In this document: piece after piece, positions 17,852 through 25,041 of the stretch | How positions within the stretch are numbered: position 1 is the stretch's first letter | Layout: every line of letters begins with the position of its first letter | NCBI GenBank assembly: GCA_021838785.1 | Contig: JAKCCV010000011.1 | Coordinates: 1-64,000, forward strand | Length of the DNA: 64,000 nt | From: Acidobacteriota bacterium | GTDB taxonomy: Bacteria > Acidobacteriota > Terriglobia > UBA7540 | Direction: 5' to 3' | Position numbers and translations under genes: made by a program | Notes under the pieces: generated by a model | Database searches by the model: none | Seen by the model: the letters and a program-made list of their open reading frames with translations, nothing else | What the model was told of the DNA's origin: nothing

Positions 17852-18097
17852 TCACTTGAATTTCTTTCCCCCACGTTCTATCACGTTCGCCCGCCAATGG
17901 AAAGCGCGTGCGCCACGTTTGGCGAGGCCAGCCAGAATCCGCACAGCATGGGTCGTCTTTCCAATTCCCGGCTCCCCTCCGATCAGGTAAAATCCCCCCT
18001 TCGTAAGGTTGCTCCGCAGAGCTTCTTGAGGCAAGGGCAGGCCAGGAACTTCGAGCGTTTCTCGACCGCCCCGATGCACTTCACCGATCTTTGGCAT
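17852..18097 (-). pseudogene. Truncated RadA/KaiC-like ATPase fragment
   Basis: An 81-residue frame that begins well (ATG at 18097 with GGGAGGGAG upstream) and reaches a Walker A motif, FYLIGGEPGIGKTT, of the RadA type, then runs into about 20 unrelated residues and a stop. The Walker B, the KNRFG region and the C-terminal Lon-like domain of RadA are all missing. It looks like the 5' end of a RecA-superfamily ATPase gene cut off by a rearrangement. It points away from the R-M genes and starts 10 bases from the direct repeat at 18107. Confidence 0.6.
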
Positions 18098-18106
18098 GGT
18101 CTCCCT

Positions 18107-18166
18107 CCCAGCCTCTGGGAAGGCGATTTGAAATCACAGATTGTGACCTCAAAACCCGGTATTCCG
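18107..18166. repeat. 60-bp direct repeat, copy 1, upstream of mod
   Basis: Identical to 20853-20912 except for one base (18113). It contains an imperfect palindrome at 18127-18153: left arm TTTGAAATCACA, spacer GAT, right arm TGTGACCTCAAA, pairing at 10 of 12 positions. Copy 2 overlaps the start of the ORF6N gene, so copy 1 may be a displaced 5' end of that gene or a shared regulatory segment. Confidence 0.85.
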
Positions 18167-18320
18167 CTTCGCCGGTTGAAGAATGGGGACGTCCGCGTTG
18201 GTGTTGCCGTGGTAGCAGCACCGTTCAGGCCATCACGCAATCCCCCATGTCGCCGGACACATCACGCCCCTTGCAATTTCCGGCTTCCCGGTTAAGATGG
18301 CATCCATCCGAGTTGCAACC

Positions 18321-20336
18321 ATGACGGAACTCATTTGGGACGGCAAATACAAAGACGGCAAAAAGCAGGGGCCGGTGCGCATCGCCCTGCCGTTCCAGAC
18401 CATCGAAACGGTGAACGAGAGCGCCCAGGACCGCCAGCGCACGCTCGAGATGTTCGCGCAGGGCCGCCCCACCGAGTGGCGCAACCGGCTTATCTGGGGC
18501 GATAAGAAATACGTTCTGCCATCTCTTCTGCCGGAGTTCGCTGGGAAAGTAAACCTCATCTACATTGACCCACCGTTTTTCACCGGGACGGACCAACAGA
18601 TTGTCATCCGCATTCCCGATGGCGAGTTTATCGAGAAGGAGCCGTCCGTGGTTGAGGAAGCCGCGTACCGAAATGTTTGGAGACGCGGTTCAGACTCATT
18701 CTGTCAGTGGACCTATGAGACTCTCTGGATGCTTCACGAGCTTCTTGACCCGAGGGGCTGGATATTTATCCGCCACGACCAGTATTGGAGCCATTACGTG
18801 AAGGTCATCGCGGACGAGGTGTTCGGGAAGGAAAATTTCCACAACGAAATCGTCGTGAACCGCATACACAAGAACGTAACCCAGCAAGGACAAATCTCGG
18901 TCCCCATTGCCACCGACTCTCTGTTCTTGTGCTCAAAGACGCCCGACGCTGAGTTTGTGAACATCAAGAGGAGGCTCGAGCAAGTTCGCGAGGGGTTCTG
19001 GAGGCACATGGACGACTCCTCGGGCGTGAGGCACCCACCCGAGAGGGTGGTCTTCGGGAAGGTATTTCATCCTCCCCCTGGAAAGCACTTCAAATTTAGT
19101 CAGGCCAGAGTCGACAGGATGGCCGCGGAGGGCAAAATACGGCTCAGCGAGAAGACCGGGCGGCCGGAATACTGGGTCGAGCCAGCGCAAGAAACCATCC
19201 TGGATTCCGATTGGACTGATATTCCGGGATACTCCTTTACAACGGGGTATCCCACAGAAAACTCCGAGGCACTCTTAGAAAGGGCCATCAGGGCCTGCTC
19301 TCGTCCCGACGAACTGGTGCTGGACTGCTTCGTCGGCAGCGGGACGACGGCGGCGGTAGCTGAGAAACTCAATCGCCGCTGGATTGCGTGCGATCTTGGC
19401 CGTTTCGCCATTCACACCACGCGCAAGCGGCTTCTGGGCATTCCGGGGGTCAAACCGTTCGTGGTCCAGAACCTCGGCAAATACGAGCGCCAGGCGTGGC
19501 AGGCGGCGGAATTTGGAGTGCGGGAGCTTGCTCCCGCTTTGGAAGGCGGCGGCAACCCACCCCCCTCCCAACACGAAAGCGGCGGCAAGGCGACGCACGC
19601 CGCGCCCAGGGCAGAGCAGAGCGCCGGCAAGCCGCCGCACTCCAGAGAGCTTTCCTACCGCAAATTCATTCTCGACCTTTATCACGCGACGCCGGTGTCC
19701 GGCTACGCCTGGCTGCACGGAACGAAAGCCGGGCGCATGGTTCACGTGGGCGCGGTGGACGCGCCCGTGACGCTGGCGGACGTGAAGGCGATTGCCAAAG
19801 AAGTCTGGAAAGCGGCGGGCGCGGGCAAGGACTCGCCACAAAAAGCCGGCGTGGACGTTCTCGGCTGGGAATTTGCCTTTGAGCTGAACGAGACGGCGAA
19901 GCAAACAGCCGCCGAATCGCGCGTGGACGTGACGTTCAAGAAGATTCCGCACGAGGCGCTCGACAAGAAGGCCGTGGAGCAGGGCGACGTCAAATTCTTC
20001 GAATTGGGCGCCCTGGCCGTGGACGTGAAGGTCAAAAACCGCGAGGTCAAGCTGACGCTTGAAGACTTCGTGATCCCGATTGACGACATCCCGGAAGAAG
20101 TTCGCAAGGCCATCAAGCATTGGAGCCAGTTGGTGGACTATTGGGCCGTGGATTGGGACTACAAGGGCGATACCTTCCACAATCAGTGGCAAAGCTATCG
20201 CACGCGCAAAGACCCGAAAATTTCGCTGAGCACGAGCTACAACTTTCCCGACGCGGGCAAGTACACCATTGTGGTGAAGGTGATTGATATTTTGGGGAAC
20301 GACACGACGAAGACGCTTCAGGTAGCCGTCAAATAG
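18321..20336 (+). CDS. mod: Type III restriction-modification methyltransferase (Mod)
   Basis: Beta-class N6-adenine DNA methyltransferase. Motif IV is IYIDPPFFTG near residue 80, and the AdoMet motif follows much later as LDCFVGSGTTAAVAEKL near residue 335, the order of Mod subunits. Between them lies the target-recognition region. The C-terminal 240 residues include a PKD-like end (YNFPDAGKYTIVVKVIDILGNDTT). An insert at about residues 399-441 is encoded by a palindromic repeat (19515-19643). Start 18321 fits the usual MTELIWDGKY beginning; an ATG at 18297 is also in frame. Pairs with Res at 21446. Confidence 0.88.
   Translation: MTELIWDGKYKDGKKQGPVRIALPFQTIETVNESAQDRQRTLEMFAQGRPTEWRNRLIWGDKKYVLPSLLPEFAGKVNLIYIDPPFFTGTDQQIVIRIPDGEFIEKEPSVVEEAAYRNVWRRGSDSFCQWTYETLWMLHELLDPRGWIFIRHDQYWSHYVKVIADEVFGKENFHNEIVVNRIHKNVTQQGQISVPIATDSLFLCSKTPDAEFVNIKRRLEQVREGFWRHMDDSSGVRHPPERVVFGKVFHPPPGKHFKFSQARVDRMAAEGKIRLSEKTGRPEYWVEPAQETILDSDWTDIPGYSFTTGYPTENSEALLERAIRACSRPDELVLDCFVGSGTTAAVAEKLNRRWIACDLGRFAIHTTRKRLLGIPGVKPFVVQNLGKYERQAWQAAEFGVRELAPALEGGGNPPPSQHESGGKATHAAPRAEQSAGKPPHSRELSYRKFILDLYHATPVSGYAWLHGTKAGRMVHVGAVDAPVTLADVKAIAKEVWKAAGAGKDSPQKAGVDVLGWEFAFELNETAKQTAAESRVDVTFKKIPHEALDKKAVEQGDVKFFELGALAVDVKVKNREVKLTLEDFVIPIDDIPEEVRKAIKHWSQLVDYWAVDWDYKGDTFHNQWQSYRTRKDPKISLSTSYNFPDAGKYTIVVKVIDILGNDTTKTLQVAVK
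19515..19643. repeat. Palindromic REP-like element inside mod
   Basis: A 129-base segment, exactly 43 codons, bounded by GGAGTGCGG and its complement CCGCACTCC. Just inside the left end is a perfect hairpin with arms GCGGGAGC and GCTCCCGC around TT; a decayed copy of a GCGGCGGCAAG type hairpin lies near 19580-19600 and an intact half at the right end. It encodes a Pro/Gly/Ala/His-rich stretch unlike the flanking protein, so it looks like an in-frame insertion. Confidence 0.65.
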
Positions 20337-20347
20337 CACAGGCAGAA

Positions 20348-20821
20348 ATGACCACAGCGTGGAGCTACGTAATTCCGGGTGCTACAGGGCTGATCGGCGT
20401 TGTAATCGGCGCGTTGCTGACCGCCCACTGGCAACACGGGCAGTGGGTTCGGGATAACAAGGCACGCGAGTACAGGGAGGTCTTGGACGAACTAAATGCC
20501 TTCCGCTGGCGATACCTTAATTACTACGCCAGGCACGTCGCCATCCAAGGGGTGACGGGTGGCCTCGACGACGTAAAGGAGGAGAAAGCGCTGCACGAAT
20601 CCTACGCTCGTTTGGACAGTCTATTGGCCGATCGGATCTTCACGCTGAATGCGATTGCAAAGAGCGGCGTGAGAGAGGATTTAGCGAATTTTTTTCAGTC
20701 CACGTTCGGCGCGGATCGGCCGACTGTTACAAAGGCGACGCAGGCGATCGCTAACATTCATCAGAGGCTCGTTCAAACAGCCACGTCGGACCTCCGGTTG
20801 AAGAAGGGCCCTGGAGAGTGA
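20348..20821 (+). CDS. Small membrane-anchored protein in the R-M island
   Basis: A 157-residue protein with one N-terminal membrane segment (about residues 8-27, [20 protein letters not shown]) and a helical, charged cytoplasmic part. No known domain is apparent. It lies 11 bases after mod and 22 before the ORF6N frame, so it is probably part of the same transcript. Its base composition is lower in GC and its codon use less biased than the neighbouring genes. A role in the defence island is possible but rests on position only. Confidence 0.6.
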   Translation: MTTAWSYVIPGATGLIGVVIGALLTAHWQHGQWVRDNKAREYREVLDELNAFRWRYLNYYARHVAIQGVTGGLDDVKEEKALHESYARLDSLLADRIFTLNAIAKSGVREDLANFFQSTFGADRPTVTKATQAIANIHQRLVQTATSDLRLKKGPGE

Positions 20822-20843
20822 GCAAAAAGAGGGTCGTCGCACA

Positions 20844-21413
20844 TTGCGACCACCCAGCTTCTGGGAAGGCGATTTGAAATCACAGATTGTGACCTCAAAA
20901 CCCGGTATTCCGTCTGAGCGGATCGAACGGAAAATCTTCCTGATTCGCGGGCTAAAGGTGATGCTGGATACGGACTTGGCTGAACTCTACCAAGTCCAGA
21001 CGTTTCGGCTGAATGAGCAGGTTGCGAGAAATCGAAACCGCTTCCCGCCAGACTTCATGTTCCAGCTCACGCGGGAAGAAGCCAAATCTTTGACATCGCA
21101 TTTTGCGAGGTCAAAGCGGGGCAGAGGCGGCCGGCGCACACTGCCTTATGCTTTCACCGAACAGGGCGTGGCGATGCTTTCCAGCGTGCTGCGGAGCGAA
21201 CGCGCCGTCCTGGTGAACATCGCCATCATGCGGGCCTTCGTCAAGCTCAGAGAAATGCTGGCTTCGCACCGCGACTTGGCCCGCCGCCTAGACGAAATGG
21301 AAAGGAAATATGACTCCCAATTCAAGGCCGTGTTCGAGGCGATTCGGGAACTAATGGAGCCGCCGGAGAAGCCTCAGCCAAAGATCGGATTCCGCGCTGG
21401 GAAAACAAAGTGA
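20844..21413 (+). CDS. ORF6N-domain DNA-binding protein
   Basis: Residues about 28-120 form an ORF6N domain: [20 protein letters not shown], then [36 protein letters not shown], followed by a helical C-terminus with a coiled-coil tendency ([20 protein letters not shown]). ORF6N is a phage-derived DNA-binding domain often found beside restriction and toxin genes. The start is uncertain: TTG 20844 is the earliest, and no ATG precedes the domain. The first 20 codons coincide with the 60-bp repeat also found upstream of mod. A regulatory role for the R-M genes is a hypothesis. Confidence 0.75.
   Translation: MRPPSFWEGDLKSQIVTSKPGIPSERIERKIFLIRGLKVMLDTDLAELYQVQTFRLNEQVARNRNRFPPDFMFQLTREEAKSLTSHFARSKRGRGGRRTLPYAFTEQGVAMLSSVLRSERAVLVNIAIMRAFVKLREMLASHRDLARRLDEMERKYDSQFKAVFEAIRELMEPPEKPQPKIGFRAGKTK
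20853..20912. repeat. 60-bp direct repeat, copy 2, at the ORF6N start
   Basis: One mismatch to 18107-18166. The palindrome lies at 20873-20899. In this copy the sequence is read as codons of the ORF6N protein ([11 protein letters not shown]). Confidence 0.85.
21089..21115. repeat. Third copy of the 27-bp palindrome, inside ORF6N gene
   Basis: Left arm TTTGACATCGCA, spacer TTT, right arm TGCGAGGTCAAA, pairing at 11 of 12 positions. Arm and spacer lengths equal those of the palindromes at 18127 and 20873, and the shared pattern is TTTGA..TC.CA with its mirror. It encodes LTSHFARSK, similar to LKSQIVTSK at the other site. Confidence 0.7.
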
Positions 21414-21445
21414 CTGAGATGTCTCCCCACTTCCTCTGAGGGCTT

Positions 21446-24040
21446 ATGGCACGCCGCAAAACAAAGGCCGCTGATCCAACCCAAACGGAATTACTGGACA
21501 TCACTGCCAAGCTGCGTACCGGACCGTGCGTGCCGGCGCTGCGTGAAGCCGTGAAAGCGTGGAAGGCTGGAGGGTACAAGGGTATCACGGAAACAACTCG
21601 CACCCTGCTGAACTACTGGTTTGAAGCCGACCACAGACTGCCCACCGGACTGTCCTTCAAATACCATCCATTCCAGCGCAAGGCGATTGAAACCCTGATT
21701 TTCGTCTGGGAATTCGAGCGAGTGCGGACCCGCAAGGCGCTGCTCGAACGATACGCCCAGAACTTGCGGGACGTGCGCCTGCCGCCCCTGGACGATTTCG
21801 CGCGGTACGCGATCAAGATGGCCACCGGCAGCGGCAAAACCAAAGTGATGGCGATGGCGATTGTTTGGCAATACCTGAACGCCGCCCGCGAGCCGGATGA
21901 AGTCGCCAAAGATTACGCCAAGACTTTTTTGATTCTCGCGCCGAACGTCATCGTGCTGGAGCGGCTTAAGACCGACTTCGCCGGCGGGCGCATCTTTCGC
22001 GCCGACCCAATGATTCCGAAAGAACTTGAAATTTTCTGGGAGTTCGATTGCGTGGTGCGCGGCGAGGGCGAAAAAGCCCATTCCGACGGCACGCTCTTTC
22101 TGACGAACATCCAGCAATTTTACGAGCGCCCGGACCGCTCCGAGGATGATGAGCCGGAACCCCTGGTAGCCGTGCTCGGCCCGAAGCCTCCAACCAAGAA
22201 ATTGGAGTTGACGGATTTTGGCGACCGCATCGCGCTGCGCGCCGGAAGGCTCCTGGTTGTTAACGACGAAGCCCACCACACCCACGGAGAGGACAACGAG
22301 TGGAATAAGGTGATTCGGAATCTTCATGCCAAGACGCCGCTCGCCGCGCAGCTCGATTTCTCCGCCACGCCGCGATTTCAAAAGGGCCAGATTTTCCCTT
22401 GGACAATTTTCGACTACCCATTGAAGCAAGCCATTGTTGACGGCGTGGTCAAGCGCCCGGTCAAGGGCATCGCCAAGGTCACGGAAGCAGGGTCCGATTA
22501 CGCGAGCGTCCGCTATCGGCCGTATCTGACGGCTGCGGTCGAGCGCTGGCGGGAATACCGCGTGCAACTGTCTCCCCTCAAAAAGAAGCCCGTCCTCTTC
22601 ATCATGATGAACACCACCGACGATGCCGAGGACGTGGCCGATTGGCTGCGAACCACCTATCCAAAGGAATTCGGCGGCGACAAGACGCAGGTCATCCACA
22701 CGGACAAGTCAGGCGAAGTCAGCAAGAAAGAACTCGATGCAGCTCGCAAGGCGGTGCGTGAGGTGGACGACCCCGGCAGTCCAATCAACGCCATTGTGAG
22801 CGTTCTGATGCTGCGCGAAGGCTGGGATGTGCAAAACGTCACCGTGGTCGTCGGGCTGCGCCCCTACACTGCCAAGGCCAATATCCTGCCCGAGCAAACC
22901 ATCGGACGTGGACTCCGGCTGATGTTCCGCGATGTGCCTGCCAGCTTCACCGAACGCGTGGATATCATCGGCAACGGCGCCTTCCTCAATTTCGTTGACG
23001 ATCTCGAAAAGCTCGAAGACCTGAAGCTCGACACGTTCGAGCTGGGAAAAGACAAGCTGCGCATCGTCACCATTATGCCCATGGACGACCGGAAGGAATT
23101 CGATCTCGGCCTTCCCGCGCTGTCGCCGGTGCTGGTCCGCAAGAAGAGCCTGGCGGAAGAGATTGCCGCGCTCGACGTGATGGCCCTTCAAACCATTGTC
23201 CTGCCCATGAGCAAAGACGATCCGGTCTCCAAAACGTTCCGATACGAAGGTCAGGACATCATCACGCTGGAGAAAATCGTGGAGCGTGATTACACCATGC
23301 CCGATCCGCAAACGGCGCAGGAGGTGATCGCTTATTACTCGCGGAGAATCGCCGAGGCGGTGAAGTTGCCATCGCAGTTTGCCGCGCTCGCACCGAAAGT
23401 CAAAGAGTTCTTCGAGATGAAGGCCTTTGGCCACCCCGTGGATCTGGGCGACCAGAAAACGGTAAAGGCCATGAACACCGGCGTGGCCCGTTATGTGACG
23501 GTGGATGTCTTTAAGAAGGCGCTCGGCGGATTGGCGATTGCGGAACAATCGCCGACCCTTCTTGAGCCGGCGCGCTTGCTTTCGACGTGCCAGCCGTTTC
23601 CCTGGTCTCGGCCCGTTTGGGAAGGGCGTAGGTGCGTCTTCAACCTTGTACCATGCGACAACGACTTCGAGCGCGAGTTTGCCAAGTTTCTTGACAACGC
23701 CCCGGACGTGCGGGCGTTCGCAAAGCTTCCGCAGGCCTTCGGCTTTGCCATCGAATACACGGACGGGGCCATGAACCTGAAGTCATATTACCCCGATTTC
23801 GTCGCCACCGACGACGCAGGAACCTTTTGGCTCCTCGAAACTAAGGGGCAGGAAACAGTGGATGTCCCGCGCAAGGACGCCGCCGCTACCCGCTGGTGCG
23901 AAAACGCCACCAGGCTTGCCGGGACAAACTGGAGATACCTTAAGGTCAAACAAAAGGAATTTGAAGCCCTCCGGCCTGCGGCGTTCGCGGAGTTGGTCGC
24001 CCTCGCCGGCGGCGACCTTGAGGTCGGCACGCGGCTCTAG
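21446..24040 (+). CDS. res: Type III restriction enzyme, helicase-nuclease subunit (Res)
   Basis: DNA-cleaving partner of Mod, 864 residues. Superfamily 2 helicase motifs in order: Walker A KMATGSGKTKVM (about residue 129), motif II VVNDEAHHTHG (about 270), motif III LDFSATPRF (about 305) and motif VI QTIGRGLRLM (about 483). The C-terminal nuclease has YYPDFVATDD and, after 10 residues, LLETKGQE, the PD-(D/E)xK core. All motifs are intact, so the system looks functional. Starts 32 bases after the ORF6N gene. Confidence 0.92.
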   Translation: MARRKTKAADPTQTELLDITAKLRTGPCVPALREAVKAWKAGGYKGITETTRTLLNYWFEADHRLPTGLSFKYHPFQRKAIETLIFVWEFERVRTRKALLERYAQNLRDVRLPPLDDFARYAIKMATGSGKTKVMAMAIVWQYLNAAREPDEVAKDYAKTFLILAPNVIVLERLKTDFAGGRIFRADPMIPKELEIFWEFDCVVRGEGEKAHSDGTLFLTNIQQFYERPDRSEDDEPEPLVAVLGPKPPTKKLELTDFGDRIALRAGRLLVVNDEAHHTHGEDNEWNKVIRNLHAKTPLAAQLDFSATPRFQKGQIFPWTIFDYPLKQAIVDGVVKRPVKGIAKVTEAGSDYASVRYRPYLTAAVERWREYRVQLSPLKKKPVLFIMMNTTDDAEDVADWLRTTYPKEFGGDKTQVIHTDKSGEVSKKELDAARKAVREVDDPGSPINAIVSVLMLREGWDVQNVTVVVGLRPYTAKANILPEQTIGRGLRLMFRDVPASFTERVDIIGNGAFLNFVDDLEKLEDLKLDTFELGKDKLRIVTIMPMDDRKEFDLGLPALSPVLVRKKSLAEEIAALDVMALQTIVLPMSKDDPVSKTFRYEGQDIITLEKIVERDYTMPDPQTAQEVIAYYSRRIAEAVKLPSQFAALAPKVKEFFEMKAFGHPVDLGDQKTVKAMNTGVARYVTVDVFKKALGGLAIAEQSPTLLEPARLLSTCQPFPWSRPVWEGRRCVFNLVPCDNDFEREFAKFLDNAPDVRAFAKLPQAFGFAIEYTDGAMNLKSYYPDFVATDDAGTFWLLETKGQETVDVPRKDAAATRWCENATRLAGTNWRYLKVKQKEFEALRPAAFAELVALAGGDLEVGTRL

Positions 24041-24193
24041 CCCACCGGTTTTCGGCCCTCCCGATAGGTGACCTCGAAGTCGTCTTCGCTTAGGGTCAGT
24101 TTGACCACAACCTCAAGGGTCTGCGGCGACTCTTACTCTCTAACGGACAAAAACTTGACACTTCCACTCCGCCACTCTTGGGGATGGGTTTGG

Positions 24194-24202
24194 TGATATA
24201 CT
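24194..24202 (+). promoter_or_regulatory. Possible extended -10 promoter for the peroxiredoxin gene
   Basis: TG, one base, then TATACT, 54 bases before the ATG at 24256. No good -35 box at the usual spacing, but extended -10 promoters do not need one. Confidence 0.35.
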
Positions 24203-24255
24203 CGGTCAAGATGTTTGCGGGGTTTCGTCGTGGAACGAAGACAAGGAGGTTTGGC

Positions 24256-24795
24256 ATGAACTCCAGGCGAAAGAGGCTGTGGGTGGGACTCATCTTTGCC
24301 GGGATGATGCTTCCGGCATGGGCACTGGCCACGCCCCTCAAGGTGGGCGACCGGGCGCCCGACTTTACGCTGCCCGACCAGAATGGCAGACCGGTACACC
24401 TGGCCAATTACCTTGGCAAGAAGAATGTCGTTTTGGCCTTCTATGTTTTAGCTTTCACGGCTGGCTGAACGCAAGAACTCAAGGCGTATCAGGCTGATAT
24501 CGCCAAATTTGAAAATTCAGGAACGCAGGTTTTTGGAATCAGCGTGGATAGCTCGCCGGCCAACCGTGTCTTCGCCAAGCAGCTTGGGTTGACCTTTCCC
24601 TTGCTGAGTGATTTTCAGCGCAAGGTTTCCAGAGAGTACGGAGTGCTCAATCCGAACGGTTACGCGAATCGCACCACGTTCGTGATTAACAAAAAGGGAA
24701 TCATCACGCACATTGACGTGGGCAGTGAGGCGCTGAGTCCGAGCGGGGCGGTAGATGCGTGCAGCTTGATGGCCCATCAACCGGCCAAAAACTGA
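24256..24795 (+). CDS. Exported peroxiredoxin (AhpC/TSA family) with in-frame TGA: probable selenoprotein
   Basis: A perfect AAGGAGG site precedes ATG 24256. The frame is a peroxiredoxin interrupted only by TGA at 24466-24468 (residue 71): before it [16 protein letters not shown] and [13 protein letters not shown], after it [39 protein letters not shown] and [15 protein letters not shown]. The TGA stands exactly where the family has the peroxidatic Cys, so it most likely encodes selenocysteine. A strong bacterial SECIS-type hairpin follows at 24483-24504. Residues 1-25 are a signal peptide, so the enzyme acts outside the cytoplasm on peroxides. A possible resolving Cys is Cys169. A normal gene caller splits it into two frames. 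A nonsense-mutated pseudogene is the alternative but less likely. Confidence 0.88.
24483..24504 (+). promoter_or_regulatory. Bacterial SECIS-like hairpin
   Basis: Left arm GGCGTATCA (24483-24491), loop GGC, right arm TGATATCGCC (24495-24504). Nine base pairs form with a single bulged U (24500). The loop begins 24 bases after the TGA and starts with GG, matching the known bacterial SECIS rules (loop 16-37 bases from UGA, G in the first two loop positions). Confidence 0.8.
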
Positions 24796-25041
24796 GCATT
24801 GCGGTCTCAACTGGCGGCCATTCACTCGTGGCGAGGCTGCGCCCGACCGTGGATGGCCGGATTCCATTGGAGTTGTGCGCAGCAAGGATTGCTCGGCGAA
24901 CGAAAAGCGGCTTTGGCGTTTTCGTCCGCGCCCTTCCGGCTAACATCACGGGATGTGCATTTACCAGGATGGTCTGGCGCGATTTGAGCAAGTTGGCGCG
25001 CCGGCTGCGGCCGTGAGCCTGCCGCCCACTGCCAGCGGCAA

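Noticed and set aside
18321-20336. Phase-variable mod (simple repeats as in pathogen type III systems)
   Set aside because: No tandem simple-sequence repeats are present in the gene; the palindromic insert is not a slippage tract.
24466-24468. TGA in the peroxiredoxin as an ordinary nonsense mutation or sequencing error
   Set aside because: It replaces exactly the catalytic Cys codon, the frame is otherwise intact, a SECIS-like hairpin follows, and a second gene in the window shows the same pattern.
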